From Pseudomonadota bacterium (GTDB taxonomy: Bacteria > SAR324 > XYD2-FULL-50-16 > JAHJRI01), in the NCBI GenBank assembly GCA_022360105.1, contig JAKSDL010000574.1, positions 1-9,615 on the forward strand: a stretch of 9,615 nucleotides of DNA, in the 5' to 3' direction. Both the position numbers and the translations under genes were made by a program. Positions 1 to 6,036 of the stretch are shown here, one piece after another (positions within the stretch are counted from its first letter, which is position 1; every line of letters starts with the position of its first letter). Below the pieces are notes generated by a model. The model had not been told where the DNA came from. It was given only the letters and a program-made list of their open reading frames with translations, and made no database searches.

Positions 1-564
1 TAGAAGACTGTCTATCAACATAAATCCTGTGACCGGTTCAAAATAGTAAAGGAGGTTGATTCTTCCGGAAACGGGCGTCCATCCTAAGATACCTGAAAAA
101 AATATGATGCAAAGCAAACCCCACCAAAAAATCGGCATGGAATAACCTGCCAAAGCTCCTGCCATGGCTGCGTGATCAAAAGTAGAACCACGTTTAACCG
201 CAGCTATCATCCCGATAGGCAAACCAATAAAGATAGCTAACATGATTGCTACCATGGAAAGCTCGATTGTGGCAGGGAATAACGCTAGAAATTCTTCCAG
301 AACAGGTCTTTTAGTGATAATCGAAGTCCCCAGGTCACCTTGGACGACTTTTTTAATGTAGACAAGATACTGTTCTAAAATTGGACGATCAAATCCATAG
401 AGCGCCATCATCTCTGCATGCCTTTCTTCAGACATACCTCTTTCACCAGCCATCAACAGCACCGGATCACCCGGAATCATGCGAATGAAAATAAATGCGA
501 TGAGTGTCACGCCAATAAAGGTAGGCACCAAAATGGCTAGTTTTCTAAGAATAAAACTGATCAT
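1..564 (-). CDS. dppB: Dipeptide ABC transporter permease DppB, N-terminal part (cut by window edge)
   Basis: This is an inner-membrane permease subunit of a type I ABC importer for di- and oligopeptides, forming a channel with DppC. The visible 188 residues start MISFILRKLAILVPTFIGVT, closely following the beginning of E. coli DppB. After the first membrane helix (about residues 8-28) comes the family signature RMIPGDPVLLMAGERG (about 28-43). A periplasmic region follows, then two further hydrophobic helices (about 98-122 and 131-160) holding AAVKRGSTFDHAA and GYSMPIFWWG, both hallmarks of DppB. The C-terminal part, including the EAA loop that contacts the ATPases, lies beyond position 1. 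The ATG at 562-564 fits the family start, although no clear Shine-Dalgarno site precedes it. It lies 156 bases downstream of dppA on the same strand, so the two are very probably one operon with a hairpin in the gap. Identity is from recalled family similarity. Confidence 0.95.
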   Translation of the reverse strand, partial: MISFILRKLAILVPTFIGVTLIAFIFIRMIPGDPVLLMAGERGMSEERHAEMMALYGFDRPILEQYLVYIKKVVQGDLGTSIITKRPVLEEFLALFPATIELSMVAIMLAIFIGLPIGMIAAVKRGSTFDHAAMAGALAGYSMPIFWWGLLCIIFFSGILGWTPVSGRINLLYYFEPVTGFMLIDSLL

Positions 565-683
565 GATTGATTATTTTAGGCTGGTTCAGATAATTCTGAT
601 GGTCAGACCGTTTGAATTAATGAAATGCAGTAGAACTTCAGACTCAATTCGAAACCGTAACAGACAGGTAGGGAAAAGATCGA

Positions 684-708
684 AACCGGGCAACAATGTC
701 ACCCGGTT
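684..708 (-). terminator. Intercistronic hairpin between dppA and dppB (partial terminator or mRNA stabiliser)
   Basis: A perfect 7-bp stem, AACCGGG / CCCGGTT, encloses an 11-base loop about 12 bases after the dppA stop. Read on the minus strand it is followed by TCGATCTTTTCC, an interrupted and weak T-tract. In binding-protein transporters such a structure often lets the binding-protein mRNA accumulate above the permease mRNA; that role here is inference. Confidence 0.45.
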
Positions 709-720
709 AAGGAGAATATA

Positions 721-2331
721 CTACTTCAGATCGACACCATAAAACAGATGTCCACCAAAGGGGTCGATTTTGTAATCAACTACTTCCTTGCGGACAGGTT
801 CAAATACAACTGAGTGGGCAATGGTTACCCAAGGAGTCTGTTCCTTGAAAATCACCTGAGCCTGCTCGTATAGCTTAGTTCTAGCGTTAGCGTCAGACAC
901 AACCTTCGCTTCCTGGATCAGCTTTTCGAAAGGCTGATGACACCACTGAGCGCGGTTTGAACCGCCTACAGCGTCACATCCGAGTAATACAGCCAGGAAG
1001 TTGTCAGGATCACCATTATCACCAGTCCAACCTAACAATACGGCACCATCTCTATCCTTATCCTTGGAACGCTTGAGATATTCACCCCACTCGTAAGAAA
1101 CAATTTCTATGTCAACACCAACAGCTTTCCAGTCTGCCTGAATCAATTCAGCCATTCTTCTGGCGTTAGGATTGTAAGGACGTTGAACAGGCATTGCCCA
1201 AACTTTAGCCTTCAGGTTTTTGACTCCTGCCTCAGCCAGCATCTTTTTTGCTGCTGCCGGATCATATGGATCATCCTGAATAGCTTCGTTGTACGACCAA
1301 ATTGTTGGAGGAATCGGGTTTTTGGCAACTTTACCAGCGCCTTGGAATACAGCCTTAAGGATAGCTTCCTTATTGATGGCCATGGAGAGGGCCTTACGAA
1401 CCTTTTGGTTGTTGAAAGGAGGCATCCGGGTGTTAAACGCCAGGTAACCTACATTAAGTCCTTCCTGTTGCATCAGGTTGATGTCGGCATCGTTTCTCAT
1501 GGAAGCCAAATCAGCCGGGTTCGGGTAAGGCATAACGTGGCATTCACCTGCTTTCAGCTTTTGGTATCTGACAGAAGGATCCGGAGTGATTGAGAAAACC
1601 AGGTTATCAATTGGAGCTTTTCCAGCCCAGTAATCAGGATGTGCTTTATAGCGAATGACGGCATCTTTTTGGTAGGAAACCAGTTGAAAAGGACCCGTTC
1701 CTACAGGAGACTGGTCAAATGTGTCCGGAGTTCCTGCTTTCATCATATTGTCAGCGTATTCAGCCGAGTGGATAGAAGCAAAATCCATCGCCAGGTTTGC
1801 GATCATTGGAGCTTCAGGCCGATTCAAAGTAAACTTGATTGTGTAATCGTCTACTTTTTCAATAGATTTCAAAAGATCAGGCATGGACATGCCATTGAAA
1901 TACTCGTAGGCACCGCCAGAAACTTTGTGGTATGCATGACCCTTGTCAAACTGCCGCATGAAACTGAAGATAACATCATCTGCATTAAAATCCCGACTTG
2001 GAGTAAAGTCTTTGGTGGTATGAAACTTAACATTTCTTCTTAAGTTGAATGTGTAAACCGTTCCGTTATTCGTTACATTCCAGCTTTCCGCCAGGGCAGG
2101 TACGATTTTCGTCGTTCCTCTTTCAAATTCAACCAGTTTGTTGAAAATTTGCCTTGAGCCCGCATCAAAGGTTGTTCCGGCAGTATACAATGACGGAGTA
2201 AATCCCTCTGGACTTCCTTCAGAACAATAGACCAATGTCTTCTCTGCAACTTCTGGCGCTTTGTCTTTCTCACAAGCTGAAAAGGATATAGCCAGTGCAA
2301 GGATTGAAAAAAAAGCTAATAGTCTTTTCAT
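721..2331 (-). CDS. dppA: Dipeptide-binding lipoprotein DppA (SBP_bac_5 family)
   Basis: This is the extracytoplasmic substrate-binding subunit of a dipeptide ABC importer, 536 residues long, which is normal for family 5 binding proteins. The N-terminus is a lipoprotein signal peptide: MKRLL, a hydrophobic stretch, then lipobox FSAC with the cysteine at residue 20. E. coli DppA is instead a soluble periplasmic protein. From residue 31 the mature part follows DppA closely: KTLVYCSEGSPEGF, a central RYKAHPDYW and SITPDPSVRYQKLKAGEC region, VMPYPNPAD, then AMPVQRPYNPNARRMAELI and WTGDNGDPDNF, the last corresponding to the part of DppA that holds the peptide amino terminus. The C-terminus has HSVVFEPVRKEV, also as in DppA. 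The start is supported by AGGAGAG seven bases upstream. It is the first gene of the unit that continues into dppB. Substrate (dipeptides, possibly heme or related peptides) is inferred from similarity. Confidence 0.95.
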   Translation of the reverse strand: MKRLLAFFSILALAISFSACEKDKAPEVAEKTLVYCSEGSPEGFTPSLYTAGTTFDAGSRQIFNKLVEFERGTTKIVPALAESWNVTNNGTVYTFNLRRNVKFHTTKDFTPSRDFNADDVIFSFMRQFDKGHAYHKVSGGAYEYFNGMSMPDLLKSIEKVDDYTIKFTLNRPEAPMIANLAMDFASIHSAEYADNMMKAGTPDTFDQSPVGTGPFQLVSYQKDAVIRYKAHPDYWAGKAPIDNLVFSITPDPSVRYQKLKAGECHVMPYPNPADLASMRNDADINLMQQEGLNVGYLAFNTRMPPFNNQKVRKALSMAINKEAILKAVFQGAGKVAKNPIPPTIWSYNEAIQDDPYDPAAAKKMLAEAGVKNLKAKVWAMPVQRPYNPNARRMAELIQADWKAVGVDIEIVSYEWGEYLKRSKDKDRDGAVLLGWTGDNGDPDNFLAVLLGCDAVGGSNRAQWCHQPFEKLIQEAKVVSDANARTKLYEQAQVIFKEQTPWVTIAHSVVFEPVRKEVVDYKIDPFGGHLFYGVDLK

Positions 2332-2407
2332 TTGCTCTCTCCTTTTTTAATTGTTGATATATTTAAAAAACACATGATTCAGAAACTCATCGAAGGTGAT
2401 AATGAAT

Positions 2408-2436
2408 CTTATAACCTGGGTTTATGACCAAATCAA
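2408..2436 (-). promoter_or_regulatory. Predicted sigma70-type promoter of dppA
   Basis: On the minus strand TTGATT (2431-2436) and TATAAG (2408-2413, five of six consensus bases) are separated by exactly 17 bases. Transcription would start near 2401, giving a leader of about 70 bases before the dppA start codon. This is the best promoter match in the upstream region. Confidence 0.5.
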
Positions 2437-2470
2437 CAAATGATTCTAATTTATTTTATTTGAAATTGCT

Positions 2471-2502
2471 ATTCGATAATTCCTAATCGAATGCTCGAAT
2501 GC
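2471..2502. promoter_or_regulatory. Putative regulator-binding site upstream of dppA: dyad plus tandem repeat
   Basis: ATTCGAT (2471-2477) and ATCGAAT (2486-2492) form a perfect 7-bp inverted repeat with an 8-base spacer. The right arm overlaps a tandem direct repeat of TCGAATGC (2487-2494 and 2495-2502). The dyad centre lies about 80 bases upstream of the predicted dppA transcription start, a usual position for an activator. The core (2473-2488) matches a site upstream of rocD at 11 of 16 positions, so the LysR-type protein of this window is a candidate binder. The role is inferred. Confidence 0.4.
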
Positions 2503-2700
2503 TTATCAAAACAACTTATTGATGTCAATTGCTAAGTGGCAACGCCGGACGAGGTATAAAGAGGTGATGAAACAATCTTTATAGCAGATATGAATGACAT
2601 GAATAAGATCAGTGTTGTTTATGCAGGGCAGGACTTCTGTTGGTCGGGATCGGGGATAAAAACGGTAGATTTTGGTTTCCGTTTACTTCGCTGCTTTTTG

Positions 2701-2943
2701 TTACAAAAGAATCCGGTTTTTGATAAAGGGATTTGACACTTTCAAGGTCCATCCGTCCTTTTTCCGAGTGATGACTTCAATCACGGTTGGTACCCCGGAC
2801 AATTCCATTAATGCCATGCATGGAAAGAAATCTGGCATCACATAGATTTCGATAAAAGCAGCACAATTTTTGATTTCTTCGGGTCTTGAATGCACGGACT
2901 GAAATTGAATCAATGATTTGGTAAGCTCAATAATTTGGTTCAT
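2701..2943 (-). pseudogene. N-terminal remnant of an M20 family peptidase/deacylase
   Basis: The frame begins ATG with AAGGAT about a dozen bases upstream and encodes 80 residues; a TTG immediately upstream could add one. The first 30 residues, MNQIIELTKSLIQFQSVHSR followed by PEEIKNCAAFIE, look like the opening helix region of M20 metallopeptidases (the ArgE/DapE/carboxypeptidase G2 group). A later SGVPTVI (about residues 48-54) resembles the strand just before the first zinc-binding motif. The frame then drifts into unrecognisable sequence and stops before any metal ligand, whereas intact members have roughly 350-450 residues. No rest of the gene could be found downstream in other frames. 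I therefore read it as a decayed gene whose start signals survive. A small functional protein is possible but less likely. Confidence 0.5.
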
Positions 2944-3005
2944 CAACCGGAAACATCCTTAAATTGAATCCACCAGTAATTTTGGGGGTAGGCACGTATA
3001 TAATT

Positions 3006-3022
3006 GTATAATAAAATTATAC
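3006..3022. promoter_or_regulatory. AT-rich inverted repeat with a TATAAT on each strand
   Basis: GTATAAT (3006-3012) and ATTATAC (3016-3022) form a perfect 7-bp inverted repeat around AAA. It places a consensus TATAAT -10 element on the plus strand (3007-3012) and another on the minus strand (3016-3021). A further plus-strand TATAAT sits at 2999-3004. The minus copy would serve the M20-like remnant, but the nearest TTGACG is 19 bases away, longer than optimal. Confidence 0.35.
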
Positions 3023-3030
3023 TTTATTGA

Positions 3031-3046
3031 TTGACGGTACCGTCAA
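3031..3046. promoter_or_regulatory. Perfect 16-bp palindrome, candidate operator overlapping a -35 element
   Basis: TTGACGGT followed directly by ACCGTCAA is a perfect 16-bp palindrome with no spacer. Each arm begins with TTGACG, a good -35 hexamer, so it could serve or block promoters in both directions. In the plus direction an AAAAAT (3054-3059, four of six -10 bases) follows with a 17-base spacer, which would start transcription about 55 bases before the zinc-ribbon gene. A dimeric repressor site is the simplest reading. Confidence 0.45.
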
Positions 3047-3120
3047 CAGGGTTAAAAATTTTTGTATCGAGTTATTGATATAAGCAAGGTCTATCAACGA
3101 CCAAAAAGGAATAGGATACA

Positions 3121-3315
3121 ATGGAAACAACTTACAGAACGGCCGGCACACAGCAATTTCTGTGTCTCAAATGCGGATTCCAATCCGGCAAACCAATATT
3201 TGTTCTGACAAAGACTGAAGATAGAAGACCCATCGTTCAGTGCCCCGAGTGTGAGAGTCTTGATGTGGTTGATGCCGACAGCAAAGTCAGAATCAATCCA
3301 CAGGACCTGAAATAG
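3121..3315 (+). CDS. Small zinc-ribbon protein of unknown function
   Basis: This is a 64-residue protein with two CxxC pairs: CLKC at residues 15-18 and CPEC at 41-44. They are separated by 22 residues that read as a beta hairpin (KPIFVLTKTEDRRPIVQ). Four cysteines with this spacing and short flanking strands are typical of a zinc ribbon, probably binding one zinc (or iron, as in rubredoxin-like knuckles). There is no signal peptide or membrane segment, so it should be cytoplasmic. The start has AGGA about seven bases upstream. It stands alone on the plus strand, convergent with arcC, behind its own promoter region with a perfect palindrome. I do not recognise a named family; nucleic-acid binding or a protein-partner role would be guesses. 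The cysteine pattern supports it as a real gene. Confidence 0.75.
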   Translation: METTYRTAGTQQFLCLKCGFQSGKPIFVLTKTEDRRPIVQCPECESLDVVDADSKVRINPQDLK

Positions 3316-3456
3316 GGGAAACAGGATGTTGTCAACCTTGGGTATTATGATGGATTGTACACATGGTATGGTATCCGGGTATCAGCTCAATAGAACATCA
3401 ACTAGTGCTCAGTTGACATGGAATCGAGGTAGCTGATTTGAAATCCAAACCGGCAA

Positions 3457-4392
3457 TCAAGGAATAAACCTGGTTCCGGCCTTATCCTCAAGGGCCTCAC
3501 AAATAGATTCAACAGAACAGATAACAGCTTTGTCCCCTCCCATACCAATGAACTCCTGGCAAGCCTTTACCTTGGGAAGCATCGATCCGGCCGGGAATTG
3601 ACCTTCTTTGATATACGCTTCTGTTTGGGAATCAGTGAGGTTTTCCAGCTTTTCCTGTTTATCGGTGCCGTAGTTTATCATCACGCCGTCTTCATCTGTG
3701 GCGATCAGGAAAATATCCACGCCAGTTTCCCTGGCGAGGCACAGACTGGCGAAATCCTTATCAATAACAGCATCGACTCCCGAGAATGCACGTCCTTGCC
3801 TCACAACAGGAATGCCACCGCCTCCGCAACAGATCACAATGAAGTCATTCTCCATCAACAATTTAATTTCGCGTTTCTCAACTATGGTAACAGGCTTGGG
3901 CGAAGCTACCACTCTTCTGTAACCTTTGGCTGTTTTGACGGTGGGATAATCCAGCTTTTTGGCTTCCTCTTCAGTAAAAATCGGTCCGATGGGTTTGCTT
4001 GGGTTTTCAAAGGCGGGATCATTCTTATCTACCACAACATATGTAATCAAACTCACCAGTGGTTGAAAGTCGATATCCAGGGCCATCAACTCTTCATCCA
4101 GGGACGACTCGATCATAAATCCGATCTGTCCTTCGGTCTGTGCAACCAGTATTTCAAGGGGAAGCTTGGGTACTGCATCACAATTTTCTTGTTGCAGCAA
4201 AAGGTTTCCTACTTGCGGTCCGTTTCCATGGGTAATGATAATTCTGTAGTCCTTGGACAACTTAGCAATTTGTTTGATGGGAACTCGAAGATTTTCAAAC
4301 TGCTCTTCTATGGTTCCGGCTTGCCCGGCTCGAATTAAAGCATTACCGCCCAGGGCAATGAGAAGAGTCGGTTTTTTGACTTCTGCTGGCAT
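3457..4392 (-). CDS. arcC: Carbamate kinase
   Basis: It catalyses the reversible transfer of phosphate from carbamoyl phosphate to ADP, yielding ATP, ammonia and CO2; this is the energy-conserving last step of arginine/citrulline fermentation in the cytoplasm. Amino acid kinase fold motifs appear in order: ALGGNAL (residues 13-19), THGNGPQVG (54-62), CCGGGGIPV (189-197), DAVIDKD (207-213) and PAGSMLPKV (267-275). With the chosen ATG at 4390-4392 the protein has 311 residues, the normal family length. The frame is open to an ATG at 4441-4443, but those 17 extra codons would be encoded by the terminator hairpin at 4422-4454 and precede the family's usual N-terminus, so I reject them. The Shine-Dalgarno match at the chosen start is weak (AAAGTGAAAG). 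It follows the GTPase-like gene on the same strand but is separated from it by the terminator. Product identity is firm; the start is likely. Confidence 0.94.
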   Translation of the reverse strand: MPAEVKKPTLLIALGGNALIRAGQAGTIEEQFENLRVPIKQIAKLSKDYRIIITHGNGPQVGNLLLQQENCDAVPKLPLEILVAQTEGQIGFMIESSLDEELMALDIDFQPLVSLITYVVVDKNDPAFENPSKPIGPIFTEEEAKKLDYPTVKTAKGYRRVVASPKPVTIVEKREIKLLMENDFIVICCGGGGIPVVRQGRAFSGVDAVIDKDFASLCLARETGVDIFLIATDEDGVMINYGTDKQEKLENLTDSQTEAYIKEGQFPAGSMLPKVKACQEFIGMGGDKAVICSVESICEALEDKAGTRFIP

Positions 4393-4421
4393 TTCTTTCA
4401 CTTTTTTAGATTGAGAAACAA

Positions 4422-4454
4422 AATAGGCTCCATTGAAAGTCAATGGAGCCTATT
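4422..4454 (-). terminator. Strong intrinsic terminator between the GTPase-like gene and arcC
   Basis: A perfect 14-bp stem, AATAGGCTCCATTG / CAATGGAGCCTATT, encloses a 5-base loop (4436-4440). On the minus strand it is followed by TTGTTTCT, giving an overall T-rich run from the stem foot. It lies about 30 bases after the stop of the GTPase-like gene and 29 bases before the arcC start. It could end the rocD-arcB-GTPase transcript or lower arcC expression by partial read-through. No T-tract follows on the plus strand. Confidence 0.75.
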
Positions 4455-4483
4455 AAAAGACTACTATATAATGCGGGTGGAGA

Positions 4484-5797
4484 CTATCCCAGTTTTGCTT
4501 TGATCAACTCTTCCAAAGTCGGACTGCTGTTGTCCTTGTATTCATACTTAATACGAAGAGTGGGCTTCTCGATCTTTAATAACTGGAGGATATCAATCGG
4601 AGTTGCTGCCAGCACTAAATCACAGTCGCATTGATTGATCGTGGCTTCCAGATCTTTTACTTGCTGGTCACTGTATCCCATGGCGGGCAATAGTGTCCCG
4701 ATTGATGGATAGTGTTCAAAGGTTTCCTTTAAGGTGCCCACCAGGTATGGTCTTGGATCTACCAATGAAGCCGCTCCATATCTTTGTGCGGCTATAACAC
4801 CAGCTCCATATGCCATTTCTCCGTGGGTCAGAGTAGGTCCGTCTTCAATGACCAGTACCCGCTTGCCTTTAATCATTTCTGAATTCTCGACGATTAACTC
4901 TGAATCAGCCAGGATGATTTCGGCTTTTGGATTATGCTTTTCAATAGTCTCTCTGACCTGATCGATGTTGGCAGGTTTGGCGCTGTCAACCTTGTTGATA
5001 ATGGCAATATCGGCCATCAGCATATTGGTTTCGCCAGGATGATAGGCGACCTCATGGCCGGGTCTGTGCGGATCGAAGACAACAATGTTGATATCTGGCT
5101 TATAGAAAGAGGTATCGTTGTTCCCACCATCCCAGATCACTACGTCCGCTTCTTTTTCCGCTTCTCTCAAAATCTTCTCATAGTCGATTCCGGCGTAGAT
5201 GACAGCTCCCATACTCACTACCGGTTCATACTCTTCTCTCTCCTCAATGGTGCAGTTATGGGTTTCGAAATCTTCGTATTTTGAGAATCGCTGCACGATC
5301 TGCTTGGTCAGATCTCCATATGGCATGGGGTGTCGGACCGTTACTACCTTTTTCCCCATACTTTGAAGAATCTTAACAACCTGGCGGGATGTTTGTGATT
5401 TCCCGCAACCTGTTCTGACAGCGCAGACTGAGATTACTTTTTTGGAGGACTCAAGCATGGTATAAGGGGCGCCGATAATAGTGAAATCGGCCCCGGCAGC
5501 AGTTACCTGAGACGCTTTGTGCATCACTTCGGTGTGGGGCACATCACTATAGGAAAATGCAACCAGATCAATTTTATGTTCTTCGATCAGCTCAACCAGC
5601 TTTTCGTCGGAATAGATGGGAATTCCCTCGGGATACATTTTGCCTGCAAGTTCCGCAGGATATAGTCTGCCTTCAATATCAGGAATCTGGGTGGCTGTGA
5701 ATCCGATGACGTTATACCGCTCATTGTCCCGGAAATAGACGTTATAGTTGTGAAAATCGCGGCCCGCAGCCCCCATGATGATTACTTTTTCGATCAT
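4484..5797 (-). CDS. GTPase-like protein of the cyclic 2,3-diphosphoglycerate synthetase family
   Basis: This is a predicted cytoplasmic P-loop protein of 437 residues. The N-terminal domain starts MIEKVIIMGAAGRDFHNYNV, a Rossmann-like region with a glycine-rich loop at about residues 9-12. A P-loop domain follows, with the SIMIBI-style loop RTGCGKS (128-134), a Walker B-like strand ending VVIWDGGNND (220-229), and NKVD (268-271), the guanine-specificity motif of GTPases. The archaeal family member makes cyclic 2,3-diphosphoglycerate; bacterial members (predicted GTPases, COG2403) lack an established role as far as I know. The start at 5795-5797 is set by GGAG six bases upstream and by the conserved N-terminus. 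The frame stays open 67 codons further up (to 5998) without a ribosome site or recognisable sequence. Lying between arcB and arcC suggests work on carbamoyl phosphate or related acyl phosphates, or regulation; this is inference. Confidence 0.85.
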   Translation of the reverse strand: MIEKVIIMGAAGRDFHNYNVYFRDNERYNVIGFTATQIPDIEGRLYPAELAGKMYPEGIPIYSDEKLVELIEEHKIDLVAFSYSDVPHTEVMHKASQVTAAGADFTIIGAPYTMLESSKKVISVCAVRTGCGKSQTSRQVVKILQSMGKKVVTVRHPMPYGDLTKQIVQRFSKYEDFETHNCTIEEREEYEPVVSMGAVIYAGIDYEKILREAEKEADVVIWDGGNNDTSFYKPDINIVVFDPHRPGHEVAYHPGETNMLMADIAIINKVDSAKPANIDQVRETIEKHNPKAEIILADSELIVENSEMIKGKRVLVIEDGPTLTHGEMAYGAGVIAAQRYGAASLVDPRPYLVGTLKETFEHYPSIGTLLPAMGYSDQQVKDLEATINQCDCDLVLAATPIDILQLLKIEKPTLRIKYEYKDNSSPTLEELIKAKLG

Positions 5798-6036
5798 TTT
5801 TATCTCCATATCGCTAAGAATGTGCTCATTAAATTTAGCCCCTAGGTGATAGTGTGCTTTTCGAATCTCTTCTGTATTGATAATGCTGCGTAAATCCATT
5901 GCAGCCAATACTGCCGGCCAGGAAGAGAGAGACTGGCCGGCTTTAAGAAACTGATCAGGAGCATACGACACATCGCAGTATGGTCGATCCGGTATCATTC
6001 AGATGATGAATGCAGAATCGCTTACAACGCTTCCTG
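5798..6036. other. Gap between arcB and the GTPase-like gene
   Basis: This 239-base stretch separates two genes on the same strand. It contains a GC-rich hairpin at 5913-5941 and a small 6-bp dyad (CATTCA / TGAATG, 5996-6012) just after the arcB stop. No convincing promoter was seen on the minus strand. The frame of the downstream gene is open through most of it. Confidence 0.5.
5913..5941 (-). repeat. GC-rich intercistronic hairpin
   Basis: GCCGGCCAG (5913-5921) and CTGGCCGGC (5933-5941) form a perfect 9-bp stem with an 11-base purine-rich loop on the plus strand. No T-tract follows on the minus strand, so it is not a standard intrinsic terminator. It may shield the arcB message from 3'-exonuclease, act as a processing site, or be a copy of a dispersed palindromic repeat. 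Confidence 0.45.

Larger units (their letters stand above)
2332..2700. other. Non-coding region upstream of dppA
   Basis: Frames in both directions are short and resemble nothing I recognise. The left two-thirds is AT-rich and carries the dppA promoter and a repeat-rich putative operator (listed separately). The right third (about 2540-2700) is less AT-rich and may be decayed coding sequence continuing from the neighbouring M20-like remnant, but I could not match its translations to any family. Confidence 0.6.

Noticed and set aside
479..742. Plus-strand frame of 87 codons overlapping dppB, the intergenic hairpin and the end of dppA
   Set aside because: It covers two confident genes on the other strand, and its sequence is basic and low in complexity with no recognisable family.
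2591..2740. Short plus-strand frames such as one starting MNDMNKISVVYAGQ and another reading RAGLLLVGIGDKNGRF
   Set aside because: They are under 50 codons, lack ribosome sites, overlap the M20-like remnant on the other strand and match no family I know.
3031..3046. The TTGACGGTACCGTCAA palindrome as an intrinsic terminator or attachment site
   Set aside because: It has no loop, so it would fold poorly as RNA, no suitable T-tract serves a nearby gene end, and no integrase or duplicated flanks are present.
3326..3436. A 36-codon frame after the zinc-ribbon gene, starting MLSTLGIMMDC
   Set aside because: The start is poorly spaced from any ribosome site, the translation resembles nothing known, and the stretch overlaps the nested dyads.
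3598..4338. Long plus-strand frame of 246 codons opposite arcC
   Set aside because: It lies wholly antisense to a clear carbamate kinase, and its translation has no domain-like features; it is a shadow of codon bias.
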